From Adiantum capillus-veneris (lineage: Eukaryota > Streptophyta > Polypodiopsida > Polypodiales > Pteridaceae), in contig CM043942.1 of the NCBI GenBank assembly GCA_014529385.2, positions 29,200,969 to 29,264,968 of the forward strand: a DNA stretch of 64,000 nt, given 5' to 3'. The notes beneath the pieces were generated by a model. It saw only the letters and a list, made by a program, of their open reading frames with translations. It was not told where the DNA came from and ran no database searches. Positions 45,391-57,239 of this stretch are shown here, piece by piece. The stretch's first letter is position 1. Each line of letters begins with the position of its first letter. Both the position numbers and the translations under genes were made by a program.

Positions 45391-46415
45391 TTGGTTCAGT
45401 GCGGATTTGCGCAATCGCGCGCGCGCGCACTTTTTTGGCAGATTCTGGATCCGGAGTTCGAAAATTCACACTCGGCGTTCCGAGAGCGTTTCTAGCAGGC
45501 GACCTGCGTTTTACCCCCCTTTCGAAGCCGTTTATGCCCTCAGAATTTCGTTCTGAGCACTACAGCAAAAGATAGATTTCAGCCGCAAAGAAATCCGTCT
45601 TGTGTAGATTGGCAAGCAGGAGGTGGTCGACATCAATATCGGCATCGACATACATCACCTATTAGTCTTCAGAGCATCATCTATAGACCAGGTACACATA
45701 TATATCATCAGATATATATATTGCAGTCTGCATTGTTACTTCTTGTGCTTGCCAGGTTCCAGGGGAGGTGTGGCCATACGACGGCTTGACACCACTGGCA
45801 TGTATTGCAGATTGATGTACTGTGATTGTGGGTCTGCTAGTTGTGAGTCACGCTAGCAGACAGACCGCCGCAGCGGTCATAAGACAGTGATTGGTCTATT
45901 ATAGGATGTATGCTAGTTCTGGGCAGTTTGCTGAGCCATCTGAGAGGGTCGTGTGTGAGGTTTTTTGAAGCCAAGCACTGGGGGCTGGGTTACCCAGTGT
46001 GAGGTGGATTAGGTTGCTGGAGTTCCCCTCTACACGCATCCTCTTCGGCGACTTTTATCCCTTAGGATGTATGACTTTGTGTGGACACTGGATTGCATCT
46101 TATGCGTCAGGCCATTGAGGCATTGTTCAGGGTTCAGTCTTGAGACAGATACAGGTTCTGTCATCGCCCAGAGAGGAGACAGTGTATGCTTACAGGATTT
46201 GTCACTGGTCAGCTATTTATGATTGTTTTTTGAGCTATCTTTTGGTTCCCAGAGCTCACTTTACAGGGGAGACTCTGTCAAAAATTTTCAAAATATTGAC
46301 AATTCCTGAGGAGAGGTGTTCAGCTTGTTGATTACAGCTTGTTTACTGTGTACAGAGGCCAGTTTACAGGGGAAACTCTGCCAGATTTTTCTCAGGAGTA
46401 AACAGTTTGGCGGAT
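45391..46415 (+). other. Copia B untranslated leader
   Basis: About 1 kb without a credible coding frame separates the primer site from gag. It contains a GC/CG alternating stretch (45415-45430). Long leaders often carry packaging signals, but none can be recognised here. Confidence 0.6.
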
Positions 46416-47178
46416 ATGGCATCTTCTCAAAGTGAGACTCTTTACAACATAAAGAAGCTGGATGGCACAAACTTTCCATTCTGGAAGAAGCAGATTTGGC
46501 AGGTTTTGGTGCAGAAAAAAACAAGTGAAGCCACTGAAGCTCAAAGGGGAGAGACCAGAATTTATGGCTGAAGATGAGTGGGAAGAGCTTGACGAGTTAG
46601 CTTGTTCCACAATCATGCTGACACTGGCAGAAAATGTTTACTTCAACGTAGCAGAAGAGACTACAGCGTATGGTGTATGGCAAAAGCTATGTGATATGTA
46701 CGAGAAACAAAGTGCTGCTTCTCAGATTTACTGGCTCAAGAAATTGGTGGATTTGAAGATGAAGGAAGGGACAGCCATGTCAAATCATCTGAATGAATTT
46801 CACTCAATTTTCAGCCAGTTAACAGCACAGGAGATAGTCTTTCCAGATTCAGTGAAGGCTATGTTTCTCTTAATCACTTTGCCAGACAGTTGGGATACTT
46901 TTCGTACAGCGTTAAGTAATTCTGTCGTGCCAGAAGGTCTTACAAGTGCCAATGTAGAAGGCAGCTTGCTCACAGAGGAAGTGAACAGGAAGAACATTGA
47001 CAAAGGCAAAGGCAATAGTGCTTTGGTCGTTCGAGGGAGACAACAGTTTAAAGAGAAGAAGGGTAAGAAGGCACAAAACCGAAGTAAGTCTCGTGATTCG
47101 AAGTCAAAGGATGACATAGAATGCTACCATTGTGGCAAGAAGGGTCACATGAAGCGAGACTGTACGAAGTGGAAATAA
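46416..47178 (+). pseudogene. Copia B gag (one frameshift)
   Basis: The ATG at 46416 starts MASSQSETLYNIKKLDGTNF, the classic Copia gag opening with FPFWKKQ. A run of seven A (46515-46521) shifts the frame. The remainder reads in the next frame through VWQKLCDMYEKQ, LKKLVDLKM and the zinc knuckle CYHCGKKGHMKRDC (47121). TAA at 47176-47178 ends gag, and the protease frame continues in the same phase. Confidence 0.9.
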
Positions 47179-47193
47179 GAAAAAGGCAAAACA

Positions 47194-47661
47194 ATGAGTT
47201 CTGAGCAAGATGAAAAGAAGAGTTCAGTGAAGATTGAAGAGGTGAATGTCACAGGATCTGGTTCAGACAGTGATTCTGGTATAGCAGCTGGTGACATCTT
47301 CCTTACAAGCAATCTTGATTCTGTTTTCTTGACTGCAGAGGATGGTCATGCTATGAGTGATTGGATTATCGACTCAGGGGCATCTTTACATGTTTCTCCG
47401 CACAAAGAGTGGTTTACATCATATGTGGCTACTAAAGATTATGTCAGACTTGGCAATGAGCAGGTTTGTGACATACTTGGAGTGGGAGATGTGCAGTTGA
47501 AGTTTCAGAATGGCTCTTCTTTATGGCTCAAGAATGTCAGACATGTTCCAGCAATACGAAAGAGCTTGATTAGTACAGGGAAGTTGGATGATGCGGGTTA
47601 TGTGACAGTTTTTGGGAGACATTCTTGCAGCTGGTGGAGAATCAGAGTGGTCAGAAGCTGA
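47194..47661 (+). pseudogene. Copia B protease and deletion junction
   Basis: The protease active site is WIIDSGASLHV (47365), intact, followed by LKNVRHVPAIRKSLIS and DAGYVTVFG. At about 47611 the coding jumps out of frame into mid-integrase. The GAG-pre-integrase, the HHCC finger and the first catalytic Asp of integrase are missing. Confidence 0.88.
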
Positions 47662-49931
47662 AGTGCTTGAGAACTGACAATGGTGGAGAGTACGTTTCCA
47701 AAGCTTTTCAAGACTTTTGTGAAGCAAAAGGGATTAAGCGGGAACTTACTGCACCATATAATCCTTCACAGAATGGGGTTGCAGAACGTATGAATAGGAC
47801 CATACAAGAGAAGGTCAGAAGCATGTTGTCAAATGCTGAGTTGCCTGATGGATTTTGGGCGGAAGCAGTGGCTACAGCAGTCCATTTGATCAACAGGTCT
47901 CCTAGTAGGGTTCTGGATAAGAGTGCAATGGCCGAGATGCTATGGACAGGCAAGGCACCTTCGTATAAGCATCTCAGAGTCTTTGGTTGTGAAGCTTATA
48001 GCCATATTCCTAAGGAGTTCAGAAATAAGTTAGAACCAAAGAGCAAGAAGTGTATATTTCTTGGCTACGGAGAATCGGGCGAGATGGGTTACCGGCTTTG
48101 GGATCCTGAGTCTAGAAAGCTTATTCGTAGCAATGATGTGCATTTCAATGAATCCAAGTTTCACGCTAAGCCAGAAAAGACAGAGGAGATCAGAAGAGTT
48201 GTCTTCAGGGAAGATGGACCTAGTGCTAGCACATCAAGACAGCATGGTCAGGCTCAGGAACAGCCTATAGTGGCTAGAGAGGCAGAATCAGTTGTGGTGA
48301 GACGTTCTGAGCGTGTCTCCAAACCACCTGATCGTTATGTGCCATCTCTAAATTATGTCATGCTCACAGATTGCGGAGAACCATCTTGTTACAAGGAAGC
48401 ATTACAAGTGGTTGACTCGAAAAAATGGCAGTTGGCCATGCAGTCAGAGATGACAGCTCTGCATAAAAACCAGACATGGAAGTTGGTTAAATTACCACAG
48501 GGCAAAAAGGCTCTACCTTGTAAATGGGTTTACAGGTATAAGATCACCGCTCATGATAGTCAGCCAAAGTACAAAGCAAGGCTTGTTGCCAAGGGCTTTA
48601 AGCAAGAACAAGGCATTGACTTTGATGAAGTCTTCTCTCCAGTGGTCAAGATGACTACATTGAGATGCTTTCTTGCATTGGTTGCTATATTGGATTTGGT
48701 GTTGCACCAAATGGATGTCAAGACAGCGTTCTTGCATGGTGATTTAGATGTGGAAATTTACATGCAGCAGCCAGAAGGGTTTGTTGAGAAAGGCATGGAA
48801 CATTTGGTATGCCAGTTGTTAAAGAGTCTTTATGGCTTAAAACAATCACCGAGGGCATGGTACCATAAGTTCCACCAGTTTATGCTTTCTCAAGGCTACA
48901 AACGTAGTGAGTTCGATCACTGTCTATATACAAAGAAGGCTAAGGATGGCAGTTGGCTGATCCTTATTTTGTATGTGGATGACATGTTGATTGCTGGCAA
49001 ACACTTGGAAGAAATTTCAGCTTTGAAGTCAAAGATGGCAAAATCGTTTGACATGAAAGACATGGGTGAGGCAAGTCATATACTTGGTATGCGCATTGAG
49101 AGAGACAGATCAAAGAAGTTGATTTGGTTATCTCAAACAAAGTATATTGACAAGGTTTTGCAACGTTTCAATATGGAGAAGGGAAAGGCATTGAGTGTTC
49201 CATTGCCACCATATGTGAAACTTAGCAAACAAGATTGTCTTGTGTCTGAGGAAGAAAAGGCTGAAATGGATAAGATTCCATATGTGTCTGCAGTGGGTAG
49301 TTTGATGTATGCAATGATTGCTACACGTCCGGATATTGCATATGCAGTGGGAGTGGTTAGCAGATATATGTCAAATCCCGGCAAGAAACATTGGGAGGCA
49401 GTGAAAGGTATCATGAGATACTTAAAACATACAAAGAGTATGCGCATATGCTATGGTAGTCAGGATTTGAGTGTCAGAGGATACACTGACTCAGATTATG
49501 CAGGAGACTTGGATAAGAGGAGATCTACATCATGCTATGTCTTTACATTGGCTGGAGGTTCCATATCATGGCGATCTCGATTACAAGATTGTGTTACGCA
49601 GTCTACTACAGAAGCTGAGTATGTTGCAGCAAATGAGGCATGCAAAGAAGCTATTTGGCTTGGTAGATTGGTTGCAGACTTGGGAATCAATGCAGATATG
49701 CCAGAGTTATATTGTGATAGTCAAAGTGCTATACAATTGGCAAAGAATCCATTGTTCCATTCGAAGACTAAGCATATTGATGTGAAGTATCACTTCATTA
49801 GGGAAGTACTTGAAGACAAGCAGATACAACTGCTGAAGATCCACACCAAGGACAATCCTGCTGATCTACTCACAAAGGGACTTCCAGGAGAGGGCTTTGT
49901 GCATTGTCGTGAGTTATTGGGCATTGGATAG
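47625..49931 (+). CDS. Copia B partial integrase, reverse transcriptase and RNase H
   Basis: This is a 768-codon uninterrupted frame. Integrase remnants are LRTDNGGEY (second catalytic Asp) and NGVAERMNRTIQ (with catalytic Glu), then WTGKAPSYKHLRVFG. RT motifs are WKLVKLPQGKKALPCKWVY, KARLVAKGF, MDVKTAFLHGDLD, LKQSPRAWY and the catalytic ILYVDDML (48969). RNase H contains YTDSDYAGD, TTEAEYVAA, YCDSQSAIQLA and HIDVKYHF, with all expected acidic residues. The length and intactness of RT and RNase H agree with a recent insertion. Confidence 0.95.
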   Translation: MQLVENQSGQKLKCLRTDNGGEYVSKAFQDFCEAKGIKRELTAPYNPSQNGVAERMNRTIQEKVRSMLSNAELPDGFWAEAVATAVHLINRSPSRVLDKSAMAEMLWTGKAPSYKHLRVFGCEAYSHIPKEFRNKLEPKSKKCIFLGYGESGEMGYRLWDPESRKLIRSNDVHFNESKFHAKPEKTEEIRRVVFREDGPSASTSRQHGQAQEQPIVAREAESVVVRRSERVSKPPDRYVPSLNYVMLTDCGEPSCYKEALQVVDSKKWQLAMQSEMTALHKNQTWKLVKLPQGKKALPCKWVYRYKITAHDSQPKYKARLVAKGFKQEQGIDFDEVFSPVVKMTTLRCFLALVAILDLVLHQMDVKTAFLHGDLDVEIYMQQPEGFVEKGMEHLVCQLLKSLYGLKQSPRAWYHKFHQFMLSQGYKRSEFDHCLYTKKAKDGSWLILILYVDDMLIAGKHLEEISALKSKMAKSFDMKDMGEASHILGMRIERDRSKKLIWLSQTKYIDKVLQRFNMEKGKALSVPLPPYVKLSKQDCLVSEEEKAEMDKIPYVSAVGSLMYAMIATRPDIAYAVGVVSRYMSNPGKKHWEAVKGIMRYLKHTKSMRICYGSQDLSVRGYTDSDYAGDLDKRRSTSCYVFTLAGGSISWRSRLQDCVTQSTTEAEYVAANEACKEAIWLGRLVADLGINADMPELYCDSQSAIQLAKNPLFHSKTKHIDVKYHFIREVLEDKQIQLLKIHTKDNPADLLTKGLPGEGFVHCRELLGIG

Positions 49932-50003
49932 ATGGCAGCCATGTAAATCTTTGTACATTTATGTTCATAGATTTACAGTTACTTAAAGTGCCACATTGGA
50001 CTT

Positions 50004-50015
50004 TAAGTGGGAGGT
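50004..50015 (+). other. Copia B polypurine tract
   Basis: TAAGTGGGAGGT directly precedes the 3' LTR. It is the expected primer for plus-strand synthesis. Confidence 0.8.
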
Positions 50016-50232
50016 TGTTGGGATTAAAGCCCAAGTGGCCTCTTATGCGGATATGGCCGGCCGCCCGCCTAACTCACTTACCTCTAACTCTTTGTATATA
50101 CTAACTTATACTTTGTGAATACTAAGGAATTGAGAGATAACCCTTCTAACAGTTCTTTGCGTACTGTACTGTGTAAGCTCACTGTGTGTGTGTGTGAGAG
50201 AGAGTCGACCCACGCTCCGCTCCGTGACTTCA
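50016..50232 (+). repeat. Copia B 3' LTR
   Basis: The 217-bp LTR is nearly identical to the 5' LTR. It has a shorter GT run, one more GA unit and one C/T change. Confidence 0.93.
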
Positions 50233-50370
50233 CTTATGAGGTGAAGAAAGCTTTTCCCAATGGCACATATCAACTTGCAAAGATGGATGGATCATATTTG
50301 TGACATTGGGTGAATGGAGTGAGGCTAAAGCTCTACTTTGAGAGAGCTACAGTTTTTGACATAAAAGATG
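50233..50370 (+). pseudogene. Gypsy integrase end, right side of Copia B
   Basis: Reads EVKKAFPNGTYQLAKMDG, TGA, then HWVNGVRLKLYFER. It continues the integrase C-terminus interrupted at 45154. Confidence 0.75.
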
Positions 50371-51230
50371 TTTTGGGTTGAGTATGAATGCTCAACGTGT
50401 GGGTTGGGCATGATGGTGCACCTCCAAAAAATCATGCTCATTTTGTGCATAGTGTAATGTACAAAGGCTTTCAATTTTGTTCGAATGTGTGAGAATCAAC
50501 TCGTGGGAAGCAGTTTCATCTGGAGTTGAAAGGTTTCGAGCCAGACTTCCAAGTGGCATTAAACTTCAATTGATTGTGCACTTTCATTCTTGCAACCCTA
50601 ACAATAAATCCAACATTTGGTATTAGATTAGGCTTCCTCACCTTGAGCAAAGCAATATGTACCATCCCAAAGCAAGTCCACCTTCATCATCTTGAGGAGT
50701 GCTCTTTGAAGAAGGTATACCTTGATATTGTGAGTTGTTTATGTACTACACAACATTTTTGTGGGTTGTTTATGTGCTCGAAGGTTTTTGCATCACTTTG
50801 ATGGGCTTGCCATTTTGTCTACACATCAACAAAATCAACAAACTCTTCACAATTTAGCTATATTAGCACTACACAAACCCCAACATGTTGCTTCAATGCA
50901 TTTTGTGTCTTCAAAAGTCTTTGCTACAAACATTTCAAACTTTTGACAATGTCTGACAATTATATTTTTTGCATCTTGGGTGTTGAAGACAAACTTGATC
51001 AAACTAATTATCCATTATCGGCATATTTGATGTGACATTTATTGGTGGCAAACGGTGTATGAGATGATAAGACCTTGATCATGGTGTGCAATATATAGAT
51101 TTAGAAGTAGAGAGTGAAACAGGTACTTCTACTACTATTGTACTTCTAACTCAAGAATAGAGACGTTGGGATGACAAAGATGAACAAGAGCATGCTTTAA
51201 TAGCATTTTAACCCTCAAGTAATTATCCAT

Positions 51231-51232
<2 letters not shown>
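50371..51232. other. No recognisable gene
   Basis: Only short frames are present, and none shows a known motif. It is probably the 3' non-coding part of the disrupted Gypsy followed by other decayed repeats. Confidence 0.4.

Positions 51233-51264
<32 letters not shown>
51233..51264. repeat. CT microsatellite
   Basis: Sixteen CT units. The sequence upstream shows no LINE 3' tail, so this is an unoccupied CT tract. Confidence 0.95.
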
Positions 51265-51267
<3 letters not shown>

Positions 51268-51300
51268 CATAAAAATATGTTCATGTGGCGGCTCTTGTTT

Positions 51301-51303
<3 letters not shown>

Positions 51304-51397
<94 letters not shown>
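51304..51397. repeat. CA microsatellite
   Basis: Forty-seven AC units without interruption. Confidence 0.97.
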
Positions 51398-51398
<1 letters not shown>

Positions 51399-51550
51399 TC
51401 AAACGTATAGTGGATGGCCCTAGACGCATTCTTGCATTTCTTTATATGTGTAAAAAATGTCCATTCTTTCTTACACACAAACTCATACACATCCTCTCTT
51501 ACATACTTAGGCCCATTCTTGCAATTATTTATATGTGCAAACCTGTCTTT

Positions 51551-51735
51551 CTGTGTTATAATTATGTGGTAGTAATTAGATAATAGAAGTTAGATTGGAA
51601 TACAAAATAACGGGAGATGGTTTACCCCGATGGTAGCCATCTAATGTGTTATAATTATGTGGTAGTAATTAGATTATAGAAGTTATATTGGAATACAAAA
51701 AAATGGGAGATGGTTTACCCTGATGGTAGCCATCT
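51551..51735. repeat. Two-copy tandem repeat, 92 bp
   Basis: TGTGTTATAATTATGTGGTA occurs at about 51552 and 51644. Units continue alike to GGTAGCCATCTA with few changes. Confidence 0.88.
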
Positions 51736-51739
51736 ATGA

Positions 51740-53250
51740 TCAAGTGGACTGATAAGTCTTTTGGCTACTAAATAAATTATTCAATCAGGTCGTTAGAAGT
51801 AAAAATCTACACAGGGGAGAACATAAGTCATGTAGTCTTGGGGAGCCCGGATTTACACAATGAACCAAGGGTGTCCTCCTAGCCATTATCAAGTCTTTGA
51901 GCCTCGAGGACTCGAGAATATTTCATGGTATGATAGGTGGAGTACATCCACAATCTAGTGCTTATGCTGACCAGAATTATAACCCTAAAGGGGGGAGGTA
52001 CTGCCAAAATTTACTTAGAACGTAAGTGCTAAAAAGGGGAAGAAAAAGTAAACAAAAAATCTAAAAAGGGAGAAGGGAAGAATAAAAAGAAAGGGGAAAA
52101 GGTAGAAGGCCCGAGTTTGGAGAAATTTTCAAAAATTAATGCCAAAGTTGGGGATCATAAGATTCGTGTCTCTACGATATCTACGACATCAATCATCGAA
52201 ATTTCCGACTCCAGACCCATTTTTGCATAGTGAGCTCATTAAAGGAAAATGCAAAAAATCTAGCGTTTTTCGGCCGAAAAAATAATGCTATTTTTTCATG
52301 CCATCTTGCTTAGATACCTTTAAAACAAGAGTTTTCAAAGTTTGAAAGTGGTCCAAAAAAAAAACCTAAAAATCAGGAAATTAGTGCACCTAGGGATAAG
52401 GTAACGAGACCAAGTCAAGCGCAAGAACGTCATTGCATGTCACAAGAAGTGAAACATCCAATAAAATGGGTGATTTCATGGATTCTCCATGACACATATC
52501 TGGGAACGATGTCCCATCATTCGATAAAACTGGGGGATTATACTTTAGCATTAGGCTCCTTTTTGAAGTTACTAACAAGCATGGTGCAAAGCTCTATTCT
52601 AACCCTTTAGACAAGATGTTAGTGAATTGAAGACATAGCGTCACCAACTGAGTCAATGGTATGGGTCAACATTCATGATGTTGCAAGTAATGAATTTATG
52701 TGTGTTTCACCTATACGATCCGCCTTTTTTTTTCTATTCTTATCATACTACTTGCATAACTCTTTAAGCATTGATTCGAATGTTTTTCCAACTCTGGTAT
52801 GTTGTCATGGCTCTATGGACAATTGTCTATTCTTTATTGCATAAAGATTTGATTTCCCTATGGGTATACATATGGTAGCTTTGATAAGCTCTATTGGAGC
52901 AATCACCCAACAACGCCTTTCTAAAGCTTGATCCATGTATGGACTTGTGGCATAGTCAACGAGTGGATTGCAAACACCTATTTATTGATGCATATGTGTT
53001 GTGCAGAATATCCTATCAATGGTTTGATCTGATATTATAGTGCGATTTTGTTGTGTTTTGGTGGTTTTCCAGTACACTTGTACTGCTAAAACTTTGCCAA
53101 AATTTTCCCGTCCAAACTTGACACTTGGTGCTAATTTTTTGGGGCATGTTCAAAGGACCACTTTGCTTGCTAAAATTCTTTTGGATTTCTACTAGTAGGT
53201 GGTCAGAGATCATTAGCAGCCAGGTTTTTTCTATCTTCTGCGAATTGTGA
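51740..53250. other. No recognisable gene
   Basis: Frames of about 60 codons are not supported by motifs. One purine-rich stretch (52020-52110, GAAGAAAAAG-like) is the only compositional oddity. Confidence 0.4.
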
Positions 53251-53263
53251 AGGGTAATGGGAG

Positions 53264-53303
53264 ACCACGCCTTCGGATTTTGATTATGTTCCGAAGGCGT
53301 GGT
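53264..53303. other. Perfect 14-bp stem hairpin
   Basis: ACCACGCCTTCGGA (53264-53277) and TCCGAAGGCGTGGT (53290-53303) are exact reverse complements around a 12-base AT-rich loop. The stem is GC-rich in an AT-rich setting. Flanks GGGTAAT and ATTGCCC can extend the pairing with one G-T. It could be a transcript hairpin or a recent foldback. Function unknown. Confidence 0.85.
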
Positions 53304-53394
53304 ATATTGCCCGTATAGGATAGAGTCTATCTATGTTAAATTAAAAGCGTAATCATGAAAGCACAAGCTTTGATAGGATTATTAGGTACAAATA

Positions 53395-54640
53395 TGGCAT
53401 TAAGAAATGCTTTTTGACTAAGAGAATTTTCTACCACATTCTTTTTCCATGACCGATATACAATAATAAAATCAGATTCTTGTAATAACTGAATCCATCT
53501 CCTTTGTTGCATATTAAGTGTAGGCTACATAAAAATCCACTTCAAGCTCTTATGATCTGTGACAAGCTGAAATTGACACCCAAGAAGATAGTGCCTCCAT
53601 AGATTTAGAGCATGAATGATGGCTAACAACTCAAGATCATGAGTTGGATAATTTCTTTCATGGATTTTTAGCTTTCTTGAAGTGAAAGCCACAGGTTTTC
53701 CTTCTTGTCTAACACTCCACTTACTACAATTCCACTTGCATTGATGGTCACGTTAAAAGGTTTAGAAAAATCTAGGAGCTTGAGACACGGTACTGATGTG
53801 ATGTATCTCTTTAGCTCACCAAAGCTCTCTTGATGCTGAGTTTCCCAGTTTATCTTATTGCCTTTCTTTAACAAATTTGTAAGTGGTGTTGCGATAAGTT
53901 CATAATCCTTTAGGAATGTCCTATACCATCCAGTAATCCCTAAGAATCCTTTGATTTCACTGACATATGTCGGTTGAGGCCATTCCACAATATCCCTAAC
54001 CTTAGCAGAGTCTACAGAGATGCCCTCTTCTGACACAATGAAACCCAAGTATTCAATATATCTGGTGCAAAAGGTGCATTTACTCTGTTTTGTGTAAAGT
54101 TGATGCTCATGTAGGATTTGCAATACTTTCCTTACGTGTTCTTCATGTTCATCTTTAGACTTGGAATATACCAAGATATCATCAAAGAAGACTAACACAA
54201 AATCATCAACAAACAATTTGAAAATATCTTGCATTAACTGATTAAAAGTAGCAGGTGCATTTGTCAATCCAAAAGACATCACAGTAAACTTGAAATGCCC
54301 ATAATGAGTATTGAATGCGGTCTTTGGAATATCCCATTGCCAAATCCTGATCTGATAATATCCAGACCTTAAGTCAATTTTTGTGATCATCTTTGCACCA
54401 TGCAAACGATCTAGCAATTCGTTGATCCATGGAATAGGATACTTTTTCTTGACTGTCACAAGATTCAATCCTTAATAATCAATACATAATCAAAGACTCC
54501 CATCCTTCTTCCTTTGAAATAATACTGGTACACCCCATGGAGAACTACTTGGTCTAATAAACCTTGCTTGATTAGCTGATGTAGCTATTCTTTTAGCTCA
54601 ATAGATTCAAGAAGAGACATTATGTAAGGCCCTTTTGAGA
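53395..54640 (-). pseudogene. Gypsy D reverse transcriptase and RNase H
   Basis: [20 protein letters not shown] precedes an in-frame TAA at 54472-54474. The following 266-codon frame contains KIDLRSGYYQIRI, FGLTNAPATF, the catalytic FFDDILVYS and YLGFIVSEEGI, and enters RNase H (FNVTINASG, with Asp changed to Asn). RNase H continues in other frames as LELLAIIHALNLWRHYLLG and LVTDHKSLKWIF down to about 53400. Confidence 0.85.
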
Positions 54641-54777
54641 CTGGTTCACTGCTTGGAAAAGTCTCAATCTCATGATCAATCTCTCTGGGAGGAGGAAGGT
54701 TTGTAGGCTCTTTAAGGGATACATTAGACAATTTCCACAGCCAGGAAGGATCTGCATTACCCTTTGGTTTGTCTACC

Positions 54778-55250
54778 TTATTTAATTGATGACATAAATT
54801 TATTGCGAGCTTTAGCTCCCTTTATTAACCTGTTAGCCTTTACTAGTTTAGCTTTTGGGGCACTGTTCTTCCCTTGAACTAAGATATCGTGATTTTGCTT
54901 ATTTCTGTATGTCAGAGTTTGATTAGCACAATGGATACTCATGGAGTTTGTGGTAAGCCAATCCATTCCTAATATCCCATCATACATTCCTATGGGTAAA
55001 GTTCTAAAGAATGCAAAAGTAGGATTTTCCCCCAACTCAAAATTTAGATTCCATATTGCATAGCGAGATAGAACTTCTTTCCCATTTGCTAGCTCAACCA
55101 CTAAAGGTTTACTTTTGATCTGATTCAAGCCCAATTTCCTCAAACATTTAGGTGATAAAAATTAATGAGTGCTTCCACATTCAATGAGAAGTTGAATTTT
55201 GATATCTTGATGATTTACGGGAGTTTGAATCACCACACACTGCATCATGA
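54778..55250 (-). pseudogene. Gypsy D aspartic protease
   Basis: The active-site strand reads LIECGSTH followed by an in-frame TAA and FLSPKCL near 55160. The expected LIDSGSTH has lost both its Asp and Ser. The C-terminal half shows MYDGILGMDWL (about 54985). Confidence 0.78.
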
Positions 55251-55788
55251 GCTCTAGGGTTATCAATAGTATCTACATGCAAGGTAGCCCTCTCATAGGT
55301 TCATTTTCTAGGTTGGTTCTTTAGCAGCTCAGGCATGTGCAACCCGGCCTCTTCCCCTTCCTCGGGCTTCTGTTGCTCTTCCATGACCTCGGCCACATCC
55401 CCCATTTTGCCCACCTTAGGGATTTCGCTCAGCTCGCTTGGTATTAGGGTCATTGCCAACAAATACTGCTACCTGCCTTGTGAGTTTGGGACATCCAATA
55501 ATGGCCCAAATCGTTGCATTCAAAGCATCTTATATTTTCTAGAGACCGATTCAAAGCATTTACTGCCCTTTCTTGCATCCTAGGAGGTTATCTGAAGCAA
55601 GGTCGACAGTTGTTCTATCTACCTCCAGTATTCACAGTGGAGTTAATATGCCTTCAATTATTGTGAGACCTTAGCTGTTCCCTTACAAGTGGCTTGGCAC
55701 AAATCAAAGCATTGTGCAGAGATGTAGGACTAATTGCTTCAAGCCTAGTATCTAACGACGTATTTAGCCCTCGACAAAAGCATGCTAT

Positions 55789-56168
55789 CTATTCTTTGGC
55801 AGATAACTTTGGCGCATATCTCCTCAATGTCACAAACTTAGAGTAATACTCCTCCAGGGTCAAAGTTTGTTGAAAAAGATCAAAGAATTCATTCATTTTC
55901 AAGGCCCTGTGGGTAGGAGGAAGGTATCTTTCAATGACTGTCTTCTTGATATTTTCCCAATCTTGAGAATTTTTGTTGATTCTAGCATCCTTACAATGCT
56001 GTTTCCACCACAATTTAGCATTGTTGCGACTAATTTGAACATTCCCACCATGGCACGACTTCTAGTAGAAGTATGAGCCGTGTTAAAGTAATCATCCATG
56101 GCTTCGATCCAAACTTCAGTATCCCTCTCCATATCATTCCCTTCACCTTTGAAGGTAGGAGGTTGCAT
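55789..56168 (-). pseudogene. Gypsy D gag
   Basis: Starts MQPPTFKGEGNDMERDTEVW at 56168 and shifts frame near 56010 into WWKQHCKDARINKNSQDWEN. It continues through VIERYLPPTHRALK and EEYYSKFVTLRRYAP, the standard gag helices. The capsid region would form the particle. Confidence 0.8.
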
Positions 56169-56219
56169 CTACTTGAGGAGAAGCTTTTTCTCGTGGGTCG
56201 AATAGAGAGCCATTTTTTA

Positions 56220-57235
56220 GTAAAACGATTTCATTGATTAATACCATATACTTATCATTTAACTTCTTAAAATACCATAGATCAATGAGTCAAGATGATT
56301 TTTCTAGGCAATGTGCAATTTATTTATATACAAAATCCAAGCTGAAGCACACTGCTTAGCATTATAACTTTTTCCTATACATCCTCATCATCCGTGGAAA
56401 CTTATGGATGATCATCAGTGTATCGATGGAATTTACAAGCCTTAACTTTCTTAAAATTAGGAGGATTTTCTGATGGCTCTAAGATGTGATATACATTTGG
56501 AAGACTTGGTAGAGTACGGGTCACATCAGATTGGATAACCCCTTCTGCTTGTTATTGCCACCCGTTTAGGAGATACAATTTCAGTTACACGATCATAGAC
56601 TCATCTATTTTGAGGGATGGTCTTATCTTTGATAGTCTTCATCTGAGTACGATTGGTAGGATAAATGGTAAAGATCCTTACAACCTTCAATTCATCAGCC
56701 CAGCAAAGTTGACGTAAGTCGATCTCAATATAATCCACAACATCTGCCCTGATAGAAAAGAAAAGAGAATCCTTACACAAATTTTTTTGTCTATACCATC
56801 TCTACCCTTCGTGTTGTGGGATGAGCAAAAAGTAGTGAATGCCTCTATAGCCTGCTCATCTACACATCGGAAACACCACTCAATACACACCAACGGGGCA
56901 CTACCAGCTATTACGTGAGCTGGACACAAACACACAGGGGTAGCGAACAACCCTACACACACCCCACACACTCAACCCTGCTCAAAGCACTCACATATCA
57001 ACCCATTCATGTACCCACATCCATCCTCCCTCATACACACACATCCACGAGCTAAACAATCATCATTTAAGTTAAATAATAGAGTAGTAAGAAATGAGAA
57101 GAGAAATAGTGAGAACGTATTCAATGTGCATACATAGGAGCAATAGGAGACGCATTAGAAGTGATCTGCACACCCTAGGCACGCATCATTAGGGCCCAAA
57201 AATGCTAATCTTGTGGCCTTGTACTAATCTTTTGA
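56220..57235. other. No recognisable gene
   Basis: No supported frame, repeat or transposon end is visible. The interval lies between Gypsy D gag and a TIR element and may hold the Gypsy D leader or LTR, which cannot be confirmed without a second copy. Confidence 0.35.
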
Positions 57236-57239
57236 TTAA

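Larger units (their letters stand above)
45155..50232 (+). mobile_element. Copia B, young LTR retrotransposon
   Basis: The LTRs (45155-45375 and 50016-50232) differ almost only in GT/GA repeat length and one substitution. A perfect target duplication CTTAT flanks the element (45150-45154 and 50233-50237). Primer site, long leader, gag, protease, part of integrase, RT and RNase H, polypurine tract and 3' LTR are present in order. An internal deletion near 47611 removes the first part of integrase, and gag has one frameshift. This copy is therefore recently inserted but not autonomous. Confidence 0.95.
53395..56168 (-). mobile_element. Gypsy D, decayed, reverse orientation
   Basis: The minus strand reads gag, protease, RT and RNase H in order (56168 down to about 53395). 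FFDDILVYS and HDLELLAIIHALNLWRHYLL show it to be Gypsy, of the chromovirus-like style by wording. Integrase and LTRs are not visible. Stops and frameshifts are frequent. Confidence 0.8.

Noticed and set aside
53264-53303. Bacterial-type terminator or plastid insertion
   Set aside because: No T-run or flanking plastid or bacterial gene is visible, so I report it only as a hairpin.
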